Origin: Clostridium sporogenes
Lineage (GTDB): Bacteria > Bacillota > Clostridia > Clostridiales > Clostridiaceae
DNA: 64,000 bases
Assembly: GCF_001020205.1 (NCBI RefSeq)
Contig: NZ_CP011663.1
Span: forward strand, 868,001 to 932,000
Reading direction: 5' to 3'
Numbering within the stretch: position 1 is the first letter of the stretch; the number at the start of each line of letters is the position of its first letter. Both the position numbers and the translations under genes were made by a program. This document shows, piece by piece, positions 52,230 to 60,749 of the stretch. A model generated the notes under the pieces. The model was not told where the DNA came from. It saw nothing but the letters and a program-made list of their open reading frames with translations, and did no database searches.

Positions 52230-53417
52230 ATGATTATAGAATTAAATAAAAATAGTTTCCCAGAAGAGCTTAGTAAAATAGGAGTTCATGATGGTAGTAT
52301 AAATATATTTATGAATAAAAATAGCATTACTCCTTTAAAAATTTTTAACGTATTAGCTCCTGCGGCCAATATAATAAAACAAGAACTAATGGCTTTAGGT
52401 GGAGATTGCGCTATAAATAAATATTGTGTAAATTGTAAAGTGGAAACTTCGGATATAATTTTGTTAGGAACAGATAGACAATATAAAAAATTATTAGCAA
52501 AACTTAAATATATGACTTTTTTTAGAATAGAAGAAATAGCAGCGGAATTAGAAAATTATATTAAAAAGAATGAAGAAGTTAAAACAGTTTTAAAAGATGG
52601 TAGAGAAATAAACTATGAAAATTTAAAGGTTATGGGAATTATAAACTGTACTCCAGATTCTTTTTATGAAGATTCTAGAAAAAATTCTATAGAAGAAGCT
52701 TTAAATATGGCGGAAAAGATGTTAGGTGAGGGAGCAGAAATTTTAGATATAGGTGGAGAATCCACAAGACCAGGTTCTGATCCTGTAAATGAAGAGGAAG
52801 AAATAAAAAGAGTAGTACCAGTTATAAAAGAGATAAAAAATAAATTTAAGGATGCTATAATTTCTATAGATACTTATAGAGCCAATACTGCAAAGGCTGC
52901 TATAGAGGCAGGGGCGGACATAGTAAATGATATAAGTGCTATGAAGTATGATGAAAATATGGTGAAAGTAGTTAAAGAATACAATGTACCTGTAATACTT
53001 ATGCATGTAAAAGGAAAACCAAAGGATATGCAAATCGATCCAGTTTATGAGGATTTAATGAAAGAAATTCATATTTATTTTAATGAGAGAATAGATTACT
53101 GCAAATCTCATGGCATAACAGAACATAAAATAATATTAGATCCAGGCATAGGTTTTGGAAAAACTGTAGAGCATAATCTAAAATTAATGAACAGAATAGA
53201 AGAATTAAAAAGTTTTAATCTTCCAGTACTTTTAGCAGCCTCAAGAAAAGCTACCATAGGAAAAGTTTTAGGAAACTTACCTACAGAAGAAAGATTAGAA
53301 GGAACTATAGCTTTATCCTGTTTAGCTGTAGATGCAGGACTTCAAATGGTGAGGGTACACGATGTTAAAGAAAATATAAGAGCCATAAGAATGCTAGAAG
53401 CTGTAAGAAAAATATAA
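52230..53417 (+). CDS. folP: Dihydropteroate synthase with N-terminal extension
   Basis: 395 residues. From about 130 on it is a DHPS TIM barrel: VMGIINCTPDSFYEDS, LDIGGESTRPGS, ISIDTYRANTAKAAIEAGADIVNDISA, ILMHVKG and ILDPGIGFGKTVEHN. The first 125 residues form an extra domain with two Cys pairs and no recognised fold, present in clostridial relatives as far as I recall. FolP joins p-aminobenzoate with hydroxymethyldihydropterin diphosphate and is the sulfonamide target. Ribosome site AAAGGGGGA. It lies between the PTPS gene and folK; FolB is absent. Confidence 0.93.
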   Translation: MIIELNKNSFPEELSKIGVHDGSINIFMNKNSITPLKIFNVLAPAANIIKQELMALGGDCAINKYCVNCKVETSDIILLGTDRQYKKLLAKLKYMTFFRIEEIAAELENYIKKNEEVKTVLKDGREINYENLKVMGIINCTPDSFYEDSRKNSIEEALNMAEKMLGEGAEILDIGGESTRPGSDPVNEEEEIKRVVPVIKEIKNKFKDAIISIDTYRANTAKAAIEAGADIVNDISAMKYDENMVKVVKEYNVPVILMHVKGKPKDMQIDPVYEDLMKEIHIYFNERIDYCKSHGITEHKIILDPGIGFGKTVEHNLKLMNRIEELKSFNLPVLLAASRKATIGKVLGNLPTEERLEGTIALSCLAVDAGLQMVRVHDVKENIRAIRMLEAVRKI

Positions 53418-53440
53418 ATTATTTTAAAGATATATATAAA

Positions 53441-53629
53441 ATAAATGAGTATATTACAAAAAATATTGAAGGCGGCTGCTTACTTGCGGTTGGTGATGAG
53501 GAATTGATTAAAATTCATTTTCATACAAATACCCCATGGAAAGTGCTTGAATATTGTGCTTCATTAGGTGATATTCATGATATTGTTGTAGAAAATATGG
53601 AACGACAATCTAATGGGTATCACGGTTAA
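53441..53629 (+). pseudogene. Fragment of a FakA/YloV-like (Dak1_2) protein
   Basis: An open frame without a start reads INEYITKNIEGG, then CLLAVGDEELIKIHFHTNTP, WKVLEYCASLGDIHDIVVEN and MERQSNGYHG. The GDEELIKIHxHTN...VLEYxxxxGxxxxIxVENM pattern is the middle domain of FakA-type (DAK-related) fatty-acid kinase proteins. Only about 60 residues survive; the base composition is richer than the flanking fol genes. It occupies the space where folB often sits. Confidence 0.6.
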
Positions 53630-53728
53630 TAAATATAAATCTTTATTTATTAAAAGGTTTTAAAAAGATGAGAGTGCTATAAATAAGATATAGACATATA
53701 TAGAAAATCCTTAAGGAAGTGATAAAAT

Positions 53729-54190
53729 ATGCATACAGCTTACATAGCTTTTGGTAGCAATATAGGTGATAAAAAAGATTATATAAAAAAAGCATTAGAA
53801 AAAATAGAAGAAAGAGGAATGAAAATAATTAAAGTATCTCCTGTATATGAAACAGAACCCTATGGAGTATTAGATCAAGATAGTTTTTTAAATGGAGTAG
53901 TAAAAATAGAAACTAATTTAACCTCAGAAGATTTAATAGAAGTTCTTTTAGATATAGAAAAACAGCTAGATAGAGTAAGAGAAAGAAGATGGGGACCTAG
54001 AACTATAGATTTAGATATAATTTTTTATGATAATTTGATAATAAATAAAAATAATTTAATTATTCCTCATAAAGATATGGAAAATAGAGAATTTGTACTA
54101 AAACCTTTGTGTGATATAGATGAAAATTTTATACATCCAGTTTTAAAAAAATCAGTAAAGCAATTATATGATGAATTAAAATTAAAATAA
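53729..54190 (+). CDS. folK: 2-amino-4-hydroxy-6-hydroxymethyldihydropteridine pyrophosphokinase
   Basis: 153 residues. HPPK signatures: AYIAFGSNIGDKKDYI, SPVYETEPYG, QDSFLNGVVKIET and RRWGPRTIDLDIIFYD with the metal Asp pair. It transfers pyrophosphate from ATP to 6-hydroxymethyldihydropterin ahead of FolP. Often fused to FolB in clostridia; here it is free-standing. Ribosome site AAGGAAGTG. A terminator follows within 50 bases. Confidence 0.93.
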   Translation: MHTAYIAFGSNIGDKKDYIKKALEKIEERGMKIIKVSPVYETEPYGVLDQDSFLNGVVKIETNLTSEDLIEVLLDIEKQLDRVRERRWGPRTIDLDIIFYDNLIINKNNLIIPHKDMENREFVLKPLCDIDENFIHPVLKKSVKQLYDELKLK

Positions 54191-54227
54191 CTCTTGCCCA
54201 TTACCTTACGTCATGTGTTAATATAAT

Positions 54228-54270
54228 AATATAAATTAGTGTAGGATATATATTCTACACTAATTTATTG
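54228..54270 (+). terminator. Rho-independent terminator
   Basis: AAATTAGTGTAG / CTACACTAATTT stem behind folK, followed by ATTGTG; the U tract is weak. Confidence 0.65.
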
Positions 54271-54407
54271 TGAAATTTTGTACAGTTATATTGATTTTAG
54301 AGCTTCATAGACTATGGAATAGTTTATTAAAGTAATTAGAGCAGAAAAAATTGTTTTTTTATTTTAATAAAAAACAATTAAATATACTTATCCAGGTGTG
54401 TAACAAG

Positions 54408-54452
54408 GCTTAGCTTCTATATGTGTATAAAAAATATGGGAGCTAAGCAATA
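54408..54452 (+). promoter_or_regulatory. Hairpin upstream of the MerR-methyltransferase gene
   Basis: GCTTAGCTTCTATAT pairs with ATATGGGAGCTAAGC around a 10-base loop, with no T run. It lies about 180 bases before the start of the MerR-methyltransferase gene and could be an RNA leader element or an operator; the remainder of this spacer shows nothing. Confidence 0.35.
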
Positions 54453-54633
54453 GTTGCAATAGAAGAAGTTTATATTAAATATTGATATATTTATATAATA
54501 TGGAAAAACTAAGTATACAAAATTCTAGTTAGATAACAATAGTTGGTAAAAACATGACAAAGCATAACATTTAATCATATAAGTTATTAATAATGATTTA
54601 TATACATGATATATTATGGCAGAGGTGATTAAT

Positions 54634-55968
54634 GTGAAAGATACCTCAAAAAAATTATTTACTACAGGAGAATTTGCTAAAAAAGCTGGAGTAACCTTAA
54701 GGACGTTAAGATACTATGACAAAATAGGTTTATTGGTTCCCAGTAGTCATAATGAATTAGGTCATAGATTGTACAGCAAAGAGGATTTTGGTAAACTACA
54801 AAAGATATTAACTCTTAAATTTATAGGGCTTTCCCTAGAGGATATAGCTAATATAATGAAGTATGATTTGAATCATAAAGATTTTAAAAAGTCTTTAGAA
54901 ATTCAAAAGGAAATAATGAAGAAAAAAATAAAACACATACAATCTATTATAAAAGCTATAGATGAGGCAGCAGATACCATAGATTTTAATAAAGAAATGG
55001 ATTGGGATAAGTTTATAAATATAATAAGTGTGATAAATTCTGATAAAAATTGGACTCAGCAATATGAAAATGCATCAAACTTAAGAGCAAGAATAGCTAT
55101 CCATGAGCTTTTTAGTACAAATAAAGAAGGGTGGATGCCCTGGTTTTTTAAAGAACTAAAACAGGAATTGAGTAGCATGAGTTCAAACTCTGAAAATCAT
55201 AATGAAAAAATAAATAATGCTAATATATCAAGACTAAATCATTTAGACCTAGATGGCTTAGAAGTAAATAATCTAGAATTAGACAATTTAGAATTAAAGC
55301 AGCGAAATATAAAAATATTAGAGCTAGGCTGTGGTGATGCTAGTCTTTGGAACAAAAACTTTAATTATATACCCTCAAATTGGGAAATAACATTAACAGA
55401 TTTTTCAGAGGGAATGCTAAAGGATGCTAAAAAAAATTTAGGAGAAAAAAGAAGTAGATTTAATTTTAAAATTGTAAATGCAGAAAGTATTCCTTTTAAA
55501 GAGGAAAGTTTTGATGTAGTTATAGCAAATCATATGCTTTATCATGTACCTAATATAAATACTGCTCTAGGAGAAATAAATAAAGTATTAAAAAGTGAGG
55601 GTATTTTATTTGCATCCACTGTAGGTAAAAATCACATGAAAGAAATAAGAGAAATAATTTCTACCTTTGATATATATAATTTAACCAGTAAAAGTTGGGA
55701 ACTTACAGATAGTTTTCAATTAGAAAATGGATTTAAAATTGTATCAGAATATTTTAATATGGTAGAATTGAAAAGATATAAAGATAATTTAAAGGTAACA
55801 GATCCTGTATATATATTAGACTATATATTTTCTATGCCAGGAAACAATAAAATAAATCTATCATCAAAGGATTTAAAAAAGATTTATGATTATTTAGAAG
55901 ATGTTATAAAGGAAAAAGAAAATATTTATATAACAAAGGATACAGGATATTTTAAAGGTAAGAAATAA
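54634..55968 (+). CDS. MerR-type DNA-binding domain fused to a SAM methyltransferase
   Basis: About 444 residues. The N-terminus is a MerR helix-turn-helix (LFTTGEFAKKAGVTLRTLRYYDKIGLL and HRLYSKEDFGKLQKIL), followed by a coiled dimerisation helix to about residue 115. Residues about 227-350 are a class I methyltransferase: KILELGCGDAS, ITLTDFSEGMLKDA, FDVVIANHMLYHVP. A Leu/Asn/Asp-rich linker (LDLDGLEVNNLELDNLEL) joins them. GTG at 54634 follows GAGGTGAT and is the better start than the ATG at 54616. MerR-methyltransferase fusions occur in clostridia, but the target of the enzyme is not known; it may sense SAM or a methylatable drug. Confidence 0.85.
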   Translation: MKDTSKKLFTTGEFAKKAGVTLRTLRYYDKIGLLVPSSHNELGHRLYSKEDFGKLQKILTLKFIGLSLEDIANIMKYDLNHKDFKKSLEIQKEIMKKKIKHIQSIIKAIDEAADTIDFNKEMDWDKFINIISVINSDKNWTQQYENASNLRARIAIHELFSTNKEGWMPWFFKELKQELSSMSSNSENHNEKINNANISRLNHLDLDGLEVNNLELDNLELKQRNIKILELGCGDASLWNKNFNYIPSNWEITLTDFSEGMLKDAKKNLGEKRSRFNFKIVNAESIPFKEESFDVVIANHMLYHVPNINTALGEINKVLKSEGILFASTVGKNHMKEIREIISTFDIYNLTSKSWELTDSFQLENGFKIVSEYFNMVELKRYKDNLKVTDPVYILDYIFSMPGNNKINLSSKDLKKIYDYLEDVIKEKENIYITKDTGYFKGKK

Positions 55969-56022
55969 ATAAAAATTATTTTAAAATAAAAAATAAATTG
56001 TTAAATGAAGGGAAGGATTATA

Positions 56023-57198
56023 ATGAAAAAGATACCATTTTCACCACCAGACATTACAGAAAGAGAAATAGAAGCAGTAGTAGAGGTGTTAAAATCTGGT
56101 TGGATAACTTCAGGTCCTAAAACACAACAATTTGAAAATAATTTAGCAGAGTATTGTCATACCAATAAAGCTGTAGCAGTATCTAGTGCCTCAGCAGGAT
56201 TAGAACTTGTATTAAAAGAGTTTGATATAAAAGAAGGAGATGAAGTAATAACTACTCCTTATACTTATACAGCTACAGCAAGTGTATGTGTGCATAGAGG
56301 TATAAAACCAAAATTTGTAGATGTAGCAAAAGATAGTTTTTTAATAGATATAGAAAAATTAGCAGATGCAATAACATCAAAAACCAAAGCTATATATACA
56401 GTAGATTTTGCAGGAGTACCTGTAGATTATGATGCTATTAAAGAAGTTTTAAAATCTAAAGGTCGTGAAGATATAATTTTAGTATCTGATTCAGCCCATT
56501 CTTTAGGTGCTATTTATAAGGGTAAAAAAGTTGGGGGTCAAATGGATTTCCATGTATTCTCTTTTCATGCAGTAAAAAACCTTACAACAGCAGAAGGGGG
56601 AGCAATAACTTTTGGAGATAATAATTTTAAAGGAAAAGAAGATCTACACAAAGATTTTAAATTACAATCCTTGCATGGTCAATCAAAGGATGCTCTATCA
56701 AAGACCAAAGCTGGAGCTTGGGAATATGATATATTAACAGATGGACATAAATGCAATATGACAGATATGGGATCAGCTATAGGTTTAGTTCAGCTTACAA
56801 GATATGAAGAAATGTTAACAAAAAGAGAAGCTATATTTGATACTTATACAAAAGTGTTAGCTGAAAAAGATTGGGCTATAATACCATTTAAAAAAGATGA
56901 AACTAAAGAAACTTCATATCATTTATATCCATTAAGAATAAAAGGATTTGGAGAAGCTGAAAGAAATGAAGTAATAAAAATATTAGCTCAAAAAGATATA
57001 GCAACAAATGTACATTTTAAACCACTACCAATGTTTACATTATATAAAAATTTAGGATATAATATAGAAGATTATCCTAATGCATATGCACAATATGCTA
57101 ATGAAATTTCTTTACCAGTATATTCTACATTGTCTTTAGAAAATGCAGAATATGTAGCTAAAGAACTTGTAGCAGCAGTAGAAAAAGTTATGAAATAA
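56023..57198 (+). CDS. DegT/DnrJ/EryC1-family PLP aminotransferase 1
   Basis: 391 residues. KIPFSPPDITEREIEAVVEVL is the family start, SGWITSGPKTQQFE the substrate-entry region, VSSASAGLELVL the PLP phosphate site, VSDSAHSLGAIYKGKKVG the PLP Asp region and FHAVKNLTTAEGG the Schiff-base Lys at about 185. These enzymes aminate keto-sugars bound to nucleotides (for flagellin glycan, O-antigen or antibiotic sugars). ATG at 56023 behind GAAGGGAAGGA. With the second DegT gene, it suggests a sugar-modification pathway whose other enzymes are outside the window. Confidence 0.9.
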   Translation: MKKIPFSPPDITEREIEAVVEVLKSGWITSGPKTQQFENNLAEYCHTNKAVAVSSASAGLELVLKEFDIKEGDEVITTPYTYTATASVCVHRGIKPKFVDVAKDSFLIDIEKLADAITSKTKAIYTVDFAGVPVDYDAIKEVLKSKGREDIILVSDSAHSLGAIYKGKKVGGQMDFHVFSFHAVKNLTTAEGGAITFGDNNFKGKEDLHKDFKLQSLHGQSKDALSKTKAGAWEYDILTDGHKCNMTDMGSAIGLVQLTRYEEMLTKREAIFDTYTKVLAEKDWAIIPFKKDETKETSYHLYPLRIKGFGEAERNEVIKILAQKDIATNVHFKPLPMFTLYKNLGYNIEDYPNAYAQYANEISLPVYSTLSLENAEYVAKELVAAVEKVMK

Positions 57199-57228
57199 TT
57201 GTTTGTCAGTTTATAAAACTAAAAATTT

Positions 57229-57276
57229 ATATTAAATTATAAGTAAGTAGAAGTATTTACTTATAATTTAATATAG
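57229..57276. terminator. Long stem-loop between the aminotransferases
   Basis: TATATTAAATTATAAGTAA pairs with TTACTTATAATTTAATATA around a ten-base loop, near perfect. It lacks a clean T run, so it may be a bidirectional terminator or a processing site. Confidence 0.55.
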
Positions 57277-57459
57277 TAAAATAATTTTTAATTTTATATA
57301 ATTTACTTACATAATTAAACTTAAGTATTATAAAGATTTATTTAGTTGATTTATTATATCTACTCCATATTTTGTGAAATATGAGAATAGATATAAATAG
57401 AGTTTAAACATAAAAAATTTTGATTATTAAATAAAAATAAAAAAGAAAGAGTGATATAA

Positions 57460-58581
57460 GTGAAGGTTGATTTTTATACATCTAAAAGAGAATATTTAGA
57501 GAAAAAAGCAGAATTTGATAAAGCTATATTTGATGTAGTAGAAAGTGGAAGTTTTATACTTGGACCTACAGTTAAAAACTTTGAAGAATCTATAAAAGAA
57601 TACACAGGAGCAAAACATGCTATAGGTGTAGCATCAGGTACAGATGCCTTAGTAATAGCTTCTCATATTTTAGGATTTGAAAATGGAGCTGAAGTTATAA
57701 CTTCACCATTTACATTTTTAGCATCTACATCTTGTATAGCTAAACATAGGGCTATACCTGTATTTGTAGACATAGACGAAGAAACTTTTGAAATGGATTT
57801 AAATCAAATAGAATCAAAAGTAAATTCTAAAACAAAGGGAATTCTTCCAATACATTTATTTTCTCAAATGAACAATATGGATAAAATAATGGAGATAGCA
57901 AATAAAAATGATTTAAGAGTTTTAGAGGATGCAGCAGAAGCCTTTGGAATGAGATGGAAAGGAAATGGAGACAGCTATAGACATTCAGGAACTGTAGGAG
58001 ACATGGGTATATTTTCATTCTTCCCAACTAAAACCTTAGGTGGATATGGTGATGGAGGTATGATAGTTACTAATAGTGATGAATTAGCAGAAAAAACTAG
58101 AATGTTCAGAGTACATGGAGCATCTAAAAAATATCACTATGACTATATAGGATACAATTCAAGACTAGATAGCATGCAAGCTGCTGTACTTTCAGTAAAA
58201 TTAAAATATATAGACAATGCTATTAAAAAGAGAGAAGAAATAGCTAATATGTATATAGAAAAATTACAGGATTGTGAATATATAAGATTCCCTAAAATAA
58301 AAGGAGATCAAAAGCCAGTATACTATGTATTTAATATACGTGCTGAAAGAAGAGATGAACTAGTAGCTTACTTAAAAGAAAATCAAATAGGAAATAGTAT
58401 TTACTATCCAATACCATTACACATGCAAAAATGTTTTAGCTACTTAGGACATAAAGAAGGAGACTTCCCAGTAGCAGAAAAAGTATCAAAAGAAATATTA
58501 GCATTACCAATATATCCAGAATTAAAAGAAGAAGAAGTAGATTTTGTTTGTGAAACAATCAAAAAATTCTACACAAAATAA
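57460..58581 (+). CDS. DegT/DnrJ/EryC1-family PLP aminotransferase 2
   Basis: 373 residues. SGSFILGPTVKNFEES, GVASGTDALVIAS, LEDAAEAFGMRWKG (PLP Asp) and FSFFPTKTLGGYGDGGM with the Schiff-base Lys at 191. It is closer to the WecE/FdtB branch of sugar aminotransferases than aminotransferase 1. GTG start behind AAAGAGTGAT. The separation of about 260 bases from the first copy and the different sequence mean they are not a recent duplication. Acceptor sugar unknown. Confidence 0.9.
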   Translation: MKVDFYTSKREYLEKKAEFDKAIFDVVESGSFILGPTVKNFEESIKEYTGAKHAIGVASGTDALVIASHILGFENGAEVITSPFTFLASTSCIAKHRAIPVFVDIDEETFEMDLNQIESKVNSKTKGILPIHLFSQMNNMDKIMEIANKNDLRVLEDAAEAFGMRWKGNGDSYRHSGTVGDMGIFSFFPTKTLGGYGDGGMIVTNSDELAEKTRMFRVHGASKKYHYDYIGYNSRLDSMQAAVLSVKLKYIDNAIKKREEIANMYIEKLQDCEYIRFPKIKGDQKPVYYVFNIRAERRDELVAYLKENQIGNSIYYPIPLHMQKCFSYLGHKEGDFPVAEKVSKEILALPIYPELKEEEVDFVCETIKKFYTK

Positions 58582-58596
58582 GAAAATTAAGGTAAA

Positions 58597-58847
58597 TAGC
58601 TTTTAAAGGTTGAGAATTAAAACAAGAAATACTTTTGTTCAATAGATAGCTATAAAAATAAAGAATACTAATATTTGTGCCCTAATATTTAAGCTAACGC
58701 TCTAATGCCACGTCCTGCGGCAACAAGAGCTAAGTAAACGTCCTTGTTTACTTTACGCTTAAATATTAGTTCACAAATAAAGTATTCTTTTTATTTTTTT
58801 AGATATTTATTTTCTCTAAAAGTAGTTCTTGTTTTAATAACTTTAAA
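58597..58847 (+). repeat. Family D palindromic repeat, copy 2
   Basis: Nearly identical arms to copy 1 at 36795 (AAACAAGAAATACTT, AAAGAATACTAATATTTG and their complements). The centre is longer by about 30 bases (GCGGCAACAAGAGCTAAG) than in copy 1. Non-coding. Confidence 0.75.
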
Positions 58848-58904
58848 TGCTGTTATAGTAATTTTAAAATATAGAATAGAGAAAATAAGTATATACTATC
58901 TTTT

Positions 58905-59112
58905 GTTTTAAAATGGGATATGTGGTTAGAGAGGCAACTCACTTTGATAAGAAATTCTAATTTGTTTTTTCTTAAAATATATGGTTCCAAATTAAACTTA
59001 ATGAACGCTCAAACAATAATTTGGAATATACATATATTTTGCAAAAACAATTAAGAATATCTAATCTTGTTCAAATGCCTTTTACGACACATATCCCTCT
59101 TTTTAATAGGCT
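58905..59112 (+). repeat. Family C palindromic repeat, copy 3
   Basis: GGGATATGTGG at the left and CACATATCCCTCTTTTTAAT at the right, with the internal ATGAACGCTCAAACAATA and CAAATGCCTTTTACG blocks of copies 1 and 2. The left terminus is more degraded. From here to 59386 nothing else is recognised apart from an isolated 23-codon coding-like stretch near 59215-59285 (HVFPGNHSAEYIQLNIEKYL). Confidence 0.65.
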
Positions 59113-59386
59113 GAAGTTAGTATACTCTTTTAATATCTTTAAAAGGTGTTGTAGTAATTTCAAACTGAGAAAAAGCCTGCAGATTTAAAGAAAAAGAAAT
59201 AAATTCTTAAAATCATGTATTCCCTGGTAATCACAGTGCTGAATATATACAGTTAAATATTGAAAAATATCTAGAATTTTATTGATGCTAATATATTAAG
59301 AATACCACTCACGCTTGGTAGGTAACGAGTTATATTTAATATGATACTCTTTGAAAGCAGCGTACAAAATATAAAAGAATCATTCT

Positions 59387-59430
59387 AAAACACCTCATTA
59401 TTCACGGATTGAATTTTGGGGTGTTTTTAT
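59387..59430 (+). terminator. Rho-independent terminator
   Basis: AAAACACC...GGTGTTTTT stem with a T-rich end, marking the end of a decayed unit. Confidence 0.65.
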
Positions 59431-59520
59431 GTTACAGTCTGAAATTAAGGCGACCTAACTCTTGAAAATGCAGATACTAATAATGTTCTTTGAAAATTGA
59501 ATAATACGGCATAAACAATA

Positions 59521-59544
59521 AAATGTAAAAAACTCTTTACATTT
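59521..59544 (+). promoter_or_regulatory. Operator dyad 1 of the XRE regulator
   Basis: AAATGTAAA-N6-TTTACATTT, a perfect inverted repeat. A second identical dyad begins 46 bases downstream, and the encoded protein at 59814 is an XRE-type repressor, so auto-repression is likely. Confidence 0.7.
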
Positions 59545-59566
59545 ATAGAAAGATTAGATAATATAT

Positions 59567-59590
59567 AAATGTAAAAACATTTTTACATTT
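59567..59590 (+). promoter_or_regulatory. Operator dyad 2 of the XRE regulator
   Basis: AAATGTAAA-N6-TTTACATTT again, ending two bases before the ribosome site AGGAGGAGG of the first gene. With dyad 1 it brackets an AT-rich -10 region (TAATATAT). Confidence 0.7.
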
Positions 59591-59605
59591 AGGAGGAGGC
59601 TTATT

Positions 59606-59824
59606 ATGAGAAAGATGGATGAAATGGAAATGTATATTTCCCTAAAGAGTATAAAAATAGCATGGTTCTATACTATAGTTTTTCTATTTATATGGTTAGT
59701 ATATGAGTATATTACGACATCAAAATTTGGGTTGCCATTCTTTTTATTTACCACCCAAAATGTTATTTTGATTATATGCCAGCTTATTCTAAAGCACAGA
59801 ATGGTAGGTAAAAATGAAAAATAA
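59606..59824 (+). CDS. Two-span membrane protein paired with an XRE regulator
   Basis: 72 residues: a short amphipathic start (MRKMDEMEMYISLKSIKIA), two membrane segments (WFYTIVFLFIWLVYEYI and TQNVILIICQLILKH) and a Lys-rich end. Gene pairs of a small membrane protein plus an XRE regulator are common in Firmicutes and may sequester or sense at the membrane. It overlaps the next gene by 11 bases and has an excellent ribosome site, AGGAGGAGG. Confidence 0.8.
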   Translation: MRKMDEMEMYISLKSIKIAWFYTIVFLFIWLVYEYITTSKFGLPFFLFTTQNVILIICQLILKHRMVGKNEK

Positions 59825-60008
59825 AATTAAAGAATTCAGAAAAAGACTGGGCTATAGACAAGAAGATTTAGCTATTAAAATGAGTGTGACTAGACAAACT
59901 ATTAATGCTATTGAAAATAACAAATACAATCCAACACTAGAATTAGCAATGAAACTTGCAAAATTTCTTGAAACAAGTGTAGAAGAATTGTTTTTAATAG
60001 ATGATTAA
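59814..60008 (+). CDS. XRE-family (Cro/C1-type) transcriptional regulator
   Basis: 64 residues, a single helix-turn-helix domain: IKEFRKRLGYRQEDLAIKMSVTRQTINAIENNKYNPTLELAMKLA, then VEELFLIDD. This compact form is typical of YgzD-like regulators that act with a membrane partner gene. Overlap with the upstream gene implies translational coupling. The twin AAATGTAAA/TTTACATTT dyads upstream are the expected operators. Confidence 0.93.
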   Translation: MKNKIKEFRKRLGYRQEDLAIKMSVTRQTINAIENNKYNPTLELAMKLAKFLETSVEELFLIDD

Positions 60009-60015
60009 TTATTGA

Positions 60016-60056
60016 GATACCGTATTATTCAAAGATGGATATGCGGTATTTTTTAC
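60016..60056 (+). terminator. Rho-independent terminator
   Basis: GATACCGTAT / ATGCGGTATT stem with TTTTT, just after the XRE gene. Confidence 0.75.
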
Positions 60057-60154
60057 GTCGCAATACAAAGATTAAACAAAACATACTAAAAAGTAAATTA
60101 TTTTAATGCATGATAATAAAAAATAATATAAGGTGAATTTTTAAAGATCATACA

Positions 60155-60595
60155 CTAAATAAGATTTTGTTTTAATAGGGCTTTATAAAAGGTATAAGAA
60201 ACAAGCAATGCAATAAAGTAAGAAAAGTAAGTTCCTATTATATTCCAATGATTAAAATAAATAACTCTACCTATTAATTTCCCATATAACTCAAATGTTG
60301 TTAAAACCAAACTTCCTATAGGTACAACAATATAAGGTGTAATATTGTACTTTCGCATTATTTGAATATTAATACATGGAAATACGGCAAATAAACCTAT
60401 ATTAAAAGGAACTCCGGAAAGATTACGAAGGTAGAAAGGATATAGATTCCAAAAAAAGTGAAATCCTAAGGCGTTTATTACAAATGATACAATACCTGAG
60501 AATGGAGTTATACAATATATAATTTTACGTTCCTGAACAATTATTAAAGTAATTATCCATGGTATAAGAAATCCTAATAAAACATTTAAAATCAT
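60155..60595 (-). CDS. Membrane protein of unknown function
   Basis: 146 residues with four hydrophobic segments (VLLGFLIPWIITLIIV at the N-terminus, IVSFVINALGFHFFWNLYPF, YIVVPIGSLVLTTFEL and IGTYFSYFIALLVSYTFY). Similar in size to CBO0543-like clostridial membrane proteins, but I do not assign a family with confidence. ATG preceded by AGAGGTG on the minus strand. Stands alone between plus-strand genes. Confidence 0.75.
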   Translation of the reverse strand: MILNVLLGFLIPWIITLIIVQERKIIYCITPFSGIVSFVINALGFHFFWNLYPFYLRNLSGVPFNIGLFAVFPCINIQIMRKYNITPYIVVPIGSLVLTTFELYGKLIGRVIYFNHWNIIGTYFSYFIALLVSYTFYKALLKQNLI

Positions 60596-60749
60596 AAAAC
60601 ACCTCTATATATTTTAAACTAATATTATTATGTGGCTAATTATTATAATTATTCATTTACAAAGATTATATTATAAAATTTTTACTAATACACAATACAA
60701 AGAGCAGGTCCAGGAATGAAATAATTACGAAACAATAAGGAGATAAAAT

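Noticed and set aside
59215..59285. Coding-like stretch HVFPGNHSAEYIQLNIEKYL
   Set aside because: Only 23 codons before a stop, no start and no secure family; recorded with family C copy 3 but not called as a pseudogene.
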